Below are positions 1 to 7,425 of a DNA stretch of 43,222 bases, in pieces. Each line of letters opens with the position of its first letter. The first letter of the stretch is position 1. Made by a program: the position numbers and the translations under genes. This DNA comes from Bacteroidota bacterium (GTDB lineage: Bacteria; Bacteroidota; Ignavibacteria; UBA10030; UBA8401): NCBI GenBank assembly GCA_008933835.1, contig WBUG01000026.1, positions 1 through 43,222 of the forward strand. Reading direction: 5' to 3'. The notes under the pieces were generated by a model, which was not told the origin of the DNA, did no database searches, and saw nothing but the letters and a program-made list of their open reading frames with translations.

Positions 1-455
1 CTCCATCCTCTCTCCATAGTCCATTGTCTTTCTTCTTTTCCTGTTCCCTGTATCCTGAATCTCATCTTGTCTTTTTTACTTTCTACGACGCATTGCACCC
101 CTCCATCGTTCATCGTTTATCATTTATCATTCATCCTTCTCCACTATCCATTATCCATCATCCATTGTCTTTTTCCTCTTCCTGTTCTATGCATCCTGCA
201 TCTCCTTTTCTGTTTATCGTTTTTATTGACGCATTGCACCCCTCCATCGTTCATCATTTATCATTCATCCTTCTCCACTATCCATTATCCATCATCCATT
301 GTCTTTTTCCTCTTCCTGTTCCATGCATCCTGCATCTCCTATTCTGTTTATCGTTTTTATTGACGCATTGCACCCCTCCATCGTTCATCGTTGATCATTA
401 ATCATTTTCTATTCTCCATTTTCCATTATCCATTCTTTCATCTTCTCTTCCCGCG
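1..455. repeat. Imperfect pyrimidine-rich tandem repeat array, period 134-141 bp
   Basis: The word GACGCATTGCACCCCTCCAT begins at 228 and 362, with a near copy at 87, giving periods of 141 and 134 bp. The 7-bp difference comes from one fewer ATCATTT-like heptamer. Each unit also carries TTATCCAT (151, 285, 426) and a CCATTGTCTTT..CCTCTTCCTGTTC block. Positions 1-86 match the last part of a unit, so the array probably continues left of the window. The last unit decays near 440. The plus strand is almost purely C/T/A with little G, in sharp contrast to the GC-rich genes beside it. No protein-coding signal is convincing here, and no other gene lies between 1 and the dnaG start. Confidence 0.85.
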
Positions 456-487
456 TTGGCTTGAACGGAAAATTTTCTCTACATTGC
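456..487 (+). promoter_or_regulatory. Putative dnaG promoter
   Basis: TTG at 456-458, a 21-base spacer and TACATTGC at 480-487 resemble the Bacteroidota -33/-7 pattern (TTTG, then TAnnTTTG). The -7-like box ends three bases before the dnaG ATG, so if real the mRNA would be nearly leaderless. This comes from pattern inspection only. Confidence 0.35.
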
Positions 488-490
488 TCC

Positions 491-2350
491 ATGCGCATTC
501 CCCAGGAGACCATCGACCAGATACGGGCCGCCACGGACATTGTGGAGTTCATCGGCACCGTCGTGCGGCTGAAGAAACGGGGAAAGGACTACCTCGGTCT
601 CTGCCCGTTCCACAACGAAAAGACCCCCTCGTTCTCCGTATCCCCCTCCAAACAGCTCTTCTACTGCTTCGGCTGCCACCGAGGGGGCGATGCGGTGAAG
701 TTCGCGATGGAGTTCTATAAGACCGGCTACGTGGAGGCGCTGGAGACGCTCGCCGAACGGGCCCACATCCCCATCACCCGCACTGAAGAGGCGTTCGAAT
801 CGGCCAACGAGACCGAAAAGCTCCATTCGGTGATGGCCTTCGCCGCCCGCTTCTTCTACCATAATCTCACGAAGACCTCCGAAGGCGAGTTCGCGATGGA
901 GTATTTCCGGAAGCGCGGATTCACCCCTCAGACCGTCACCGCGTTCGGACTCGGCTATTCGATGAAAGGGTGGGAGACCCTCGTCCGCGCGGCGGAGAGC
1001 GAAGGGATCGACACGGAGACCCTGGCGAAGGTGGGACTCGTCCGGCGGCGGGACGACGGCACGGCGTACGACACGTTCCGCGGACGCGCCATGTTCCCCA
1101 TCTTCAGCACCGCCGGACGCGTCATCGCGTTCGGCGCGCGCAAACTGTACGAGGACGACAACCTCGGCAAGTACATCAACTCGTCCGAAACGCCGGTCTA
1201 CCACAAGAGCCGCGTCCTGTACGGGCTCTCCCACGCGAAGGAGTCCATCCGGCAGAAGGATTCCGTGGTGATGGTGGAAGGGTACGCGGACCTCATCTCC
1301 GTCTTCCAGGCCGGCGTGAAGAACATCGTCGCCTCCAGCGGCACCGCGCTGACGTCGGAGCAGGTGCAGCTCATCGCCCGCTACACCAAGAACGTGACGC
1401 TCGTGTACGACGCGGACTCCGCCGGCGCCAACGCGATGATGCGCGGTGTGGACCTGGTGCTCGAAGGGGGACTGGATGTGCGCGTGGCGCAGCTGCCGGA
1501 AGGGGAGGACCCCGATTCGTTCGTGCGGAAGGAGGGGGTGGAGGCGTTCGAGGATCGGCTGAAGAAGGCCATCTCGTTCGTCGAGTTCAAAGCGGAGGAG
1601 TTCCGCCGCGCCGGCACGTTCGAGACCCCCGAAGGACGCACCGCCGCCGTGCGTGCGCTGGTACAGACCATCGGCCGCATCCCCGACCCCATCAAGCGCG
1701 CCTTCTTCATCAAGGAGGTCGCCGCGAAGTACGACCTGTACGAGTCCACCCTCATGGGGGAACTGGAGAAGTCGACCCGCCGCGTACCGGAGAAGTTCGC
1801 CGCGCCGGTGAAGACCGAAGCGGAGACCCCGCCGCCCGAAACGGCCGCTCCCCCCGTGCCGGCCGAGCTTCCCATCGAGGAGCGTGACCTCTTCATCGCC
1901 GTCGTGGAGGACCCGAAGGAGATGATCCCCTTCATCTTCCGCGACCTGCAGCCCTCCGACTTCTCCCATCCCGTCTCGCGGCACCTCGCCGTTGCGGTGC
2001 TCAACGAGTTCGACGAGCACGGCACGGTGGATGTGAAGCGGCTGATGCAGTCCGCCCCGGACGAGACCGCGCGGGGCATCATCGGCTCCATCTCGTTCAA
2101 CCGATACGAACTGAGCGAGCGGTGGAACGACATCGGCGCCAAGCTCAACGACTCGCGCCTCTACGAGTTCGCCCTCGGCGCCATCAAGACGCTGCGGCGC
2201 AAGAAGCTGGAGAAGGAGCTGACCGACGTGCGCGCCGCCATGAAGCACGCCGCCGCGTCAGGGGCGGACCCGCTGCCGCACCTGAAGCGTCAGCAGGAGA
2301 TCTTCGCCCGCCTCAAAGAGATCGACGCGCTGAAACTGATGAAGGGCTGA
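491..2350 (+). CDS. dnaG: DNA primase DnaG
   Basis: DnaG makes the RNA primers for chromosome replication and works with the DnaB helicase. The protein has 619 residues, about the usual length. The N-terminal CHC2 zinc finger is visible with ligands C38, H41, C59 and C62 in CPFH and CFGC contexts. The catalytic Toprim domain follows, with the glutamate of MVEGYAD (E263) and the DAD pair (D307/D309) for metal binding. The last 180 residues, after an Ala/Pro-rich linker near 435-465, fit the helicase-binding domain. I start at ATG 491 (MRIPQETIDQ) because this matches the family N-terminus; an upstream TTG at 461 would add ten atypical residues. No strong ribosome binding site is visible. The DUF3095 gene follows 8 bases downstream and is probably co-transcribed. 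Confidence 0.96.
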   Translation: MRIPQETIDQIRAATDIVEFIGTVVRLKKRGKDYLGLCPFHNEKTPSFSVSPSKQLFYCFGCHRGGDAVKFAMEFYKTGYVEALETLAERAHIPITRTEEAFESANETEKLHSVMAFAARFFYHNLTKTSEGEFAMEYFRKRGFTPQTVTAFGLGYSMKGWETLVRAAESEGIDTETLAKVGLVRRRDDGTAYDTFRGRAMFPIFSTAGRVIAFGARKLYEDDNLGKYINSSETPVYHKSRVLYGLSHAKESIRQKDSVVMVEGYADLISVFQAGVKNIVASSGTALTSEQVQLIARYTKNVTLVYDADSAGANAMMRGVDLVLEGGLDVRVAQLPEGEDPDSFVRKEGVEAFEDRLKKAISFVEFKAEEFRRAGTFETPEGRTAAVRALVQTIGRIPDPIKRAFFIKEVAAKYDLYESTLMGELEKSTRRVPEKFAAPVKTEAETPPPETAAPPVPAELPIEERDLFIAVVEDPKEMIPFIFRDLQPSDFSHPVSRHLAVAVLNEFDEHGTVDVKRLMQSAPDETARGIIGSISFNRYELSERWNDIGAKLNDSRLYEFALGAIKTLRRKKLEKELTDVRAAMKHAAASGADPLPHLKRQQEIFARLKEIDALKLMKG

Positions 2351-2358
2351 CCCTCCGG

Positions 2359-3528
2359 ATGTCCTCCGACCATTTCTACGAACGGCTTCCGCTCGTGCCG
2401 GACTTCGCCGGCCTGTGCGATCCATCGGTCTATGCACCGCTTCCGGACGACTGGGTCATCGCCGTCACGGACGTGAAGGATTCCACCGGCATCATCCTCC
2501 GCGGCGGCTACAAGGAGGTGAACCTCATCGGCGCCTCCTCCATCATCGCCCTGCGCAACCTCCGCCGCTCCGTCTCCCTGCCGTTCATCTTCGGCGGCGA
2601 CGGCGCCGCGGTCGCTCTTCCCCCGTCGCTGCACAGTTCCGCCGCCGCGGCGCTGCGCGCCACGCAGGAGATGGCGCGCGAGACCTTCGGAATCGAGCTG
2701 CGTGCGGGCATCGTGCCGGTCTCGTTCGTTCGGGAACGGGGAGCGGACGTGCGCGTGGCGCGCCTCCGCCTGTCCGAAACCGCGACGCAGGCGGCGTTCA
2801 CCGGCGGGGGACTCGCGTTCGCGGAGGAGTGTCTCAAGGACCCGGCGCAGGCGGAACGCTGGGCCGTCGGTCCGCACGTGAAACCGGAGGCCGATTTCAC
2901 CGGACTGGAATGCCGCTGGAAGAACGTCCCGTCGGTGCACGGCGAGACCGTATCGCTCATCGTCCAGGCGGCCGCCCCCGGCGAGCCGGAACGGTTCCGC
3001 GTCTACCGTGAGGTCATCGCCGCGGTCGAGCGCATCTACGGAAGCGACGCGCAGAGCCATCCGGTGCAGGAACGGTCGCTTTCCATGTCCCTGTCGGAGC
3101 GCTTCCTCTACGGAGAATCGGGGGTCATCAGCTGGTCGAAGGGGAGGCTCTACCGTCTGCGGTACTGGTTCCGCGTCCGGTGGTCGGTGCTGCTGGGGAT
3201 GCTCCTGATGATGGCCGGCGTACGCACCCGGGCGACGGACTGGGGAGGGTACCGGAAGCGGGTGGCGGCGAACACCGACGTGAAGAAGTTCGACGACAAG
3301 GTGCGTCAGGTGCTCTCCGGCACGCCGGAGCAGCGGCGTCGTCTGACGGAGCATCTCGACGGGCTTGAGCGGCGGGGCGAGCTCGTGTACGGGATTCACG
3401 CGGCGGAAGGCGCCCTTGTCACCTGCCTCATCTTCGACTACCAGGACGCGCACGTCCATCTGGTGGACGCCGAGAACGGCGGGTACGCCGAGGCGGCGCA
3501 GCGGCTGAAAGAGAAGACGAGGGGATAG
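2359..3528 (+). CDS. DUF3095 family protein, nucleotidyl-cyclase-like
   Basis: The 389-residue protein matches the DUF3095 family over its length: an N-terminal PLPDDWVIAVTDVKDST block, then YKEVNLIGASSI, FIFGGDGAAVALPP, the FTGGGLAFAEE motif and a C-terminal VYGIHAAEGALVTCLIFDY stretch. The pattern D38-x-x-D41-S-T and GGD81G resembles the metal-binding strands of class III nucleotidyl cyclases, so an enzyme acting on a nucleoside triphosphate is possible. That is inference, since the family has no function I can name with certainty. A hydrophobic stretch near residues 275-288 is short and may be buried rather than membrane-spanning. The gene begins 8 bases after dnaG and ends at a hairpin facing icd. 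Confidence 0.8.
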   Translation: MSSDHFYERLPLVPDFAGLCDPSVYAPLPDDWVIAVTDVKDSTGIILRGGYKEVNLIGASSIIALRNLRRSVSLPFIFGGDGAAVALPPSLHSSAAAALRATQEMARETFGIELRAGIVPVSFVRERGADVRVARLRLSETATQAAFTGGGLAFAEECLKDPAQAERWAVGPHVKPEADFTGLECRWKNVPSVHGETVSLIVQAAAPGEPERFRVYREVIAAVERIYGSDAQSHPVQERSLSMSLSERFLYGESGVISWSKGRLYRLRYWFRVRWSVLLGMLLMMAGVRTRATDWGGYRKRVAANTDVKKFDDKVRQVLSGTPEQRRRLTEHLDGLERRGELVYGIHAAEGALVTCLIFDYQDAHVHLVDAENGGYAEAAQRLKEKTRG

Positions 3529-3536
3529 AAATGAAG

Positions 3537-3567
3537 AACCCCGCCGTCCGGTGCGGACGACGGGGTT
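3537..3567 (-). terminator. Hairpin between DUF3095 gene and icd
   Basis: Two 14-base arms (3537-3550 and 3554-3567) pair around a three-base loop. The single imperfection is C-A on the plus strand but G-T on the minus strand. Read on the minus strand the stem is followed by TTCTTCATTTCT, so it best serves icd. It could also block read-through from the convergent gene. Confidence 0.75.
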
Positions 3568-3588
3568 CCGTGCACAGAGCCGTTCCGG

Positions 3589-4878
3589 TCACATCTTCGC
3601 GATGACCGCGTCGCCGAACGCGGAGCACTTCACTTCGGTCGCGCCGGTCATGAGCCGCGCGAAGTCGTACGTCACCGTCTTCGCGCCGATGGCGCCGTTG
3701 AGCCCCTTCAGGATGAGGTCGGCTGCCTCGGTCCAGCCCATGTAGCGGAACATCATCTCGCCGCTCAGCACCACGGAGCCGGGGTTCACCTTGTCCTGGT
3801 TCGCGTACTTCGGCGCCGTGCCGTGCGTCGCCTCGAAGATGGCGTGGCCGGTGATGTAGTTGATGTTGCCCCCCGGCGCGATGCCGATGCCCCCCACCTG
3901 CGCGGCGAGCGCGTCCGAGAGGTAGTCGCCGTTCAGGTTCAATGTGGCGATGACGTCGAACTCCTCCGGACGGGTCAGCACCTGCTGCAGCGTGATGTCC
4001 GCGATGGCGTCCTTGATGACGATGCCGGCGCCCGGTTTCCCCGCGGGGATGCGGCACCACGGTCCGCCGTCGATCTCCTCCGCTCCGAAGAACTGTTTCG
4101 CCGTCTGGTAGCCCCAGTCGCGGAACGCCCCCTCCGTGAACTTCATGATGTTCCCCTTGTGCACCAGCGTCACGCTCTTCCGGTTGTTCCGGATGGCGTA
4201 GCTGATGGCGCTGTGCACCAGCCGCACCGTGCCGGAGTAGCTCACCGGTTTGATGCCCACGCCGACGTTCACATCGGCCGGGAAGTCCTTCGCGCCGACG
4301 AGGTTCCAGAACTGCTCCGCCTTCTCCTTCGTCGAGAACCGGATCTTGCCGAACTCCTTCGGGAACTCCTTCGCGAGGAAGTCGAGCACCTTCTGCGCCT
4401 CCGCCGAACCCCCCTTGTATTCGATGCCGGCGTAGATGTCCTCCGTGTTCTCGCGGAAGATGACCATGTCCACCTTCTCGGGATGCTTCACGGGGGAGGG
4501 GACGCCGGAGAAGTACTGGACCGGACGCAGGCAGACGTACAGGTCGAGCATCTGGCGCAGCGCCACGTTCAGCGAGCGGATGCCGCCCCCGACCGGCGTG
4601 GTGAGCGGGCCCTTGATGCCGACCAGGTATTCCTTGAACGCCTCGATGGTCTCGTCCGGCAGCCAGGTCTGCTTCGTATCGAACGCCTTCTGGCCCGCCA
4701 GCACTTCCTTCCACTCGATCTTCCGCTTTCCGCCGTACGCCTTGGCGACCGCGGCGTCCATCACGCGCACCGACGCGCGCCAGATGTCCGGACCGGTGCC
4801 GTCCCCCTCGATGAAGGGGATGACCGGGTTGTCGGGGACGGTGAGTGTGCCGTTCTGAATGGAGATCTTCGCTGCCAT
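3589..4878 (-). CDS. icd: NADP-dependent isocitrate dehydrogenase
   Basis: Catalyses oxidative decarboxylation of isocitrate to 2-oxoglutarate in the TCA cycle, making NADPH. The 429 residues align end to end with E. coli-type Icd. [10 protein letters not shown] sits near the N-terminus and [13 protein letters not shown] carries S102, equivalent to the serine phosphorylated in E. coli. [14 protein letters not shown] is conserved. [14 protein letters not shown] and VTYDFARL keep the Lys-Tyr, Val, Tyr and Arg positions that select NADP over NAD. The ATG at 4878 follows AAAGGAAG. It lies 68 bases after the HIT gene on the same strand, so both may form an operon. Confidence 0.96.
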   Translation of the reverse strand: MAAKISIQNGTLTVPDNPVIPFIEGDGTGPDIWRASVRVMDAAVAKAYGGKRKIEWKEVLAGQKAFDTKQTWLPDETIEAFKEYLVGIKGPLTTPVGGGIRSLNVALRQMLDLYVCLRPVQYFSGVPSPVKHPEKVDMVIFRENTEDIYAGIEYKGGSAEAQKVLDFLAKEFPKEFGKIRFSTKEKAEQFWNLVGAKDFPADVNVGVGIKPVSYSGTVRLVHSAISYAIRNNRKSVTLVHKGNIMKFTEGAFRDWGYQTAKQFFGAEEIDGGPWCRIPAGKPGAGIVIKDAIADITLQQVLTRPEEFDVIATLNLNGDYLSDALAAQVGGIGIAPGGNINYITGHAIFEATHGTAPKYANQDKVNPGSVVLSGEMMFRYMGWTEAADLILKGLNGAIGAKTVTYDFARLMTGATEVKCSAFGDAVIAKM

Positions 4879-4946
4879 GGTGCTTCCTTTGTGCTGTCCG
4901 CCGCCGTCGACGGGGCGGTGTGAATGATGACGGTGAGTGGGATGGT

Positions 4947-5357
4947 CTATCGGATGTTGGCCCGGATGCGGTCCGCCACCTCTTTCATCTGTCCGTCGGC
5001 GTACTTCTTCAGGTTCAGATGGAACGAGATGTCATCGTTCGGGTACCGGGGGGTGACGTGGATGTGGAAATGGAAGACCGACTGTCCGGCGACCTCTCCG
5101 TTGTTGGAGAAGAAGTTGTAGCCCTGCAGGTCGAAGGTCTTCACGAGCGCCGTCGCCACCTTGTGCGCCGCCCGCATCAGTTCGCCGACCTCCTCTTCCG
5201 GCACGTCCACGAAGGTCCGGTACTCCTTTTTGGGGATGACCAGGGCGTGACCGTAGTGGATCGGCATGATATCGATGATGGAGATGACGTTCGGTGTCTC
5301 GTAGAGGATCTCGGCCGGTATCTCGCGGTTGATGATGCGGGTGAAGATGGTGCTCAT
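4947..5357 (-). CDS. HIT family protein (histidine triad nucleotide-binding)
   Basis: A small cytoplasmic nucleotide hydrolase or transferase of the HIT superfamily, 136 residues. The catalytic triad motif HFHIHV is visible at H96, H98 and H100, followed by [17 protein letters not shown] near the N-terminus is typical of the HinT/Hit branch, whose members hydrolyse adenosine phosphoramidates; the substrate here is not certain. I start at MSTIFTRI (5357) rather than nine codons upstream because it matches family N-termini. The gene is divergent from the TPR lipoprotein gene at 5493 and upstream of icd. Confidence 0.92.
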   Translation of the reverse strand: MSTIFTRIINREIPAEILYETPNVISIIDIMPIHYGHALVIPKKEYRTFVDVPEEEVGELMRAAHKVATALVKTFDLQGYNFFSNNGEVAGQSVFHFHIHVTPRYPNDDISFHLNLKKYADGQMKEVADRIRANIR

Positions 5358-5440
5358 GCGGCGCCTCGAAAAGTCGGAAAACAAGCGGAACTCCCGATGA
5401 AAGTAGAGAAAGATGTGGAGAATTTAAAGGGAAAAATCTC

Positions 5441-5448
5441 TATATTTC
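5441..5448 (+). promoter_or_regulatory. Putative -7 element of TPR lipoprotein gene
   Basis: TATATTTC lies 45 bases before the ATG at 5493, in an AT-rich pocket of the divergent intergenic region, and fits TAnnTTTG except for the last base. No clear TTG element sits about 20 bases upstream, so support is weak. Confidence 0.3.
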
Positions 5449-5492
5449 CGGACCAAACACGCATTTGTTCCACATACGTCGATGAGGTTGTC

Positions 5493-6890
5493 ATGAAGAA
5501 ATTCGTTGTCTGGGGCATGCTGGCGGTCAGCGCCGCCTCTCTCGCCCTGATGGGCTTCCAGTGCTCCTCCGCGGAGGTCACCAGCGCCAAGCTGTACATC
5601 CAGCGGAAGGACTACGCCAATGCCGAGGCGCAGCTCGTGAAGGAGACCGGCAAGAATCCGAAGAACGAGGAGGCCTGGTACCTGCTCGGTCAGGTCCGGT
5701 TCGAACAGAAGAACTACCGCGGGATGAAGGACGCCTTCACCGAGGCGGCGAAGGCCGGCGTGAAGTTCTCGAAGGAGATCTCGCAGCAGACCCTCGCCGT
5801 GTGGGCGCGCCTGTTCAACGACGGCGTCGAGAAGATCAACAAGTCGCAGGATGCGGCCGGGTTCGAAGAGGCGGCGGAGTCATTCCGCACCGCCATCTAC
5901 ATCATGCCGGACAGCATCGTCAATCACCAGAACCTCGGTCTGGCCCTTTACCGCAAAGGGGACCTCGACGCCGCCATCCCGCCGCTGATGACCGCGCTGG
6001 AGAAGGGGAAGTCCGATTTCGCCGTCCGCGTGCTGAGCGGCATCTACACCACGCGCGCCAACGACGCGAAGATGCGCTTCACGGACAAGAACAGCGCCGC
6101 CATCGAAGAGGCGAAGAACGTCGCGATGGTGCGCGAGAAGATCAAGGGCGAGGACGTGAAGTACTACATCGGCAAACCGTCGTCCGTGAAGGAGGAGAAG
6201 AAGGGGAAAGGGAAGAACGCCGTGGTCGTGAAAGAGGAATGGACGTATGACAAGTACGGAATGACCGTGACGGTGGAGAAGGAGGCTGTGACCGCCGTGA
6301 AGTTCGTCACCCCCTTCCTTCCGAACATCGATTCTTCCGATTACCATGTCGCCGTGGCGGAGTACGGCAAGGCGATCGACGTGCTGAAGAAAGGGCTGGC
6401 GATCTTCCCGACGGACGCCGAGTTCTCCGAGAACCTGATGAACGCCTACATCGCCGCCAACCGGAACGACGAGGCCCGCGCCCTGCTCGACGAGCGCGTG
6501 CGGCGCTATCCGGACAACAAGTACGACCGCTACAACCTCGGCGTGTTCCTGCTGAAGGACAACAAGTTCGAAGGGGCGGTCAACGAGTTCAAGGCGGTGC
6601 TCGCCATCGATCCGGCCTTCAGTTCGGCCGTCTATAACCTCGCCGCCACCTACGTCAACTGGGGCGTGGCCGAGCAGGAGGAGCTGAAGAAGGCGGGCAA
6701 GGAGGACGACAAGTCCTACCAGGCCAAGTACAAAGAGGCCATCCCGTTCCTTGAAAAGGTCATCGAAGAGAAGCCGAACGACGTCCAGATCCTGGAACTG
6801 CTGGGTCAGGTGTACGCGAATCTCGGCATGGCCGACAAGGCCAAGGCGGCCTACGACAAGGCGGATGCCGTCCGCCAGGGCAAGAACTGA
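5493..6890 (+). CDS. TPR-repeat lipoprotein with OmlA/SmpA-like insert
   Basis: A 465-residue predicted envelope protein. The N-terminus (MKKFVVWGML...) is a signal sequence ending in MGFQC, so C24 is a likely lipidation site although the lipobox is non-canonical. Tetratricopeptide repeats occur early (residues 30-75 and 130-170) and again from about 285 to the C-terminus, for instance KYDRYNLGVFLLKDNKFEGAV. Between them, residues 215-275 contain VKYYIGKPSSVKEE and EEWTYDKYGMTVTVE, which resembles the OmlA/SmpA (BamE-like) fold. A role in outer-membrane protein assembly or as a scaffold is inferred. It is the first gene of a plus-strand envelope block extending to 11516. The ATG at 5493 was chosen for the signal peptide. 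Confidence 0.82.
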   Translation: MKKFVVWGMLAVSAASLALMGFQCSSAEVTSAKLYIQRKDYANAEAQLVKETGKNPKNEEAWYLLGQVRFEQKNYRGMKDAFTEAAKAGVKFSKEISQQTLAVWARLFNDGVEKINKSQDAAGFEEAAESFRTAIYIMPDSIVNHQNLGLALYRKGDLDAAIPPLMTALEKGKSDFAVRVLSGIYTTRANDAKMRFTDKNSAAIEEAKNVAMVREKIKGEDVKYYIGKPSSVKEEKKGKGKNAVVVKEEWTYDKYGMTVTVEKEAVTAVKFVTPFLPNIDSSDYHVAVAEYGKAIDVLKKGLAIFPTDAEFSENLMNAYIAANRNDEARALLDERVRRYPDNKYDRYNLGVFLLKDNKFEGAVNEFKAVLAIDPAFSSAVYNLAATYVNWGVAEQEELKKAGKEDDKSYQAKYKEAIPFLEKVIEEKPNDVQILELLGQVYANLGMADKAKAAYDKADAVRQGKN

Positions 6891-6901
6891 TCCACCACCG
6901 C

Positions 6902-6934
6902 GTGCCGCGGCGTCCACACCGGGCGCCGCGGCAC
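6902..6934 (+). terminator. GC-rich hairpin between TPR and DUF3467 genes
   Basis: A perfect 11-bp stem, GTGCCGCGGCG (6902-6912) with its complement at 6924-6934, has an 11-base loop and no T-tract. It may attenuate transcription or stabilise an mRNA end between the two genes. Confidence 0.45.
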
Positions 6935-6956
6935 CGTCATTATCAGGGGGAACCGC

Positions 6957-7289
6957 ATGAGCGCACCGCAGCAGCCGCAGGGGCAGCAGATCAACATCGA
7001 ACTGAGCGAGAAGGAGGCCGAAGGCATCTACTCCAACCTCGCCATCATCACCCATTCTCCGGCCGAGTTCATCGTCGATTTCACGCGCATCCTTCCCGGC
7101 GTTCCGAAGGCGAAGGTGCACGCGCGCATCGTCATGACGCCGCAGCACACCAAGCTCCTCCTCAATGCGCTGAACGACAATATCCGGAAGTTCGAGGAGA
7201 AGTTCGGCGAGATCAAGCTGGTGGGGGAGGAGATGCCCGGTCCCGCGTACGGTTTCCCGGTGCCGGTCAAGGAAGAGAAGATCAACTGA
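6957..7289 (+). CDS. DUF3467 family protein
   Basis: A 110-residue cytoplasmic protein matching the DUF3467 family, whose function is unknown. The typical order is visible: a short Gln-rich N-terminus, INIELSEKEAEGIYSN, the hydrophobic FIVDFTRILPG segment, AKVHARIVMTPQHTKLLL, then an amphipathic helix NALNDNIRKFEEKFG. Members are widespread single-copy genes in Bacteroidota and relatives. The ATG at 6957 follows a GGGGGAA ribosome-binding-like run. It sits 66 bases after the TPR lipoprotein gene, with a hairpin between them. Confidence 0.88.
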   Translation: MSAPQQPQGQQINIELSEKEAEGIYSNLAIITHSPAEFIVDFTRILPGVPKAKVHARIVMTPQHTKLLLNALNDNIRKFEEKFGEIKLVGEEMPGPAYGFPVPVKEEKIN

Positions 7290-7347
7290 CCGCCCCGCGT
7301 CACCGACCTCCCCGTATGAGAATGTTCTAACGGTGTGCGCTGCGTTC

Positions 7348-7378
7348 TTGCGTTTTGCGCACCCGGGCACTATTTTTC
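7348..7378 (+). promoter_or_regulatory. Putative promoter of duplicated-lipoprotein gene
   Basis: TTG at 7348-7350, a 20-base spacer and TATTTTTC at 7371-7378 form a Bacteroidota-like -33/-7 pair located 47 bases before the ATG at 7426. Confidence 0.5.
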
Positions 7379-7425
7379 CGACAGAGCGTCCATTCGCCAC
7401 CATCTATCCGTACCGGAGGATCGTC

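Noticed and set aside
24-401. Protein-coding gene over the tandem array
   Set aside because: The reading frame translates to a repetitive Ser/Pro/His/Leu-rich product that follows the DNA repeat, with no start signal and no family match.
150-433. Replication origin with DnaA boxes (TTATCCAT once per unit)
   Set aside because: The motif departs from TTATNCACA in the last two bases, and no dnaA, dnaN or gyrase gene is nearby.
1-455. CRISPR array
   Set aside because: The units are 134-141 bp and similar throughout, with no short repeat alternating with unique spacers.
479-2248. Long open frame antisense to dnaG
   Set aside because: High GC content keeps antisense frames open; its translation is His/Arg/Gly/Val-rich with no recognisable domain, while dnaG is unmistakable.
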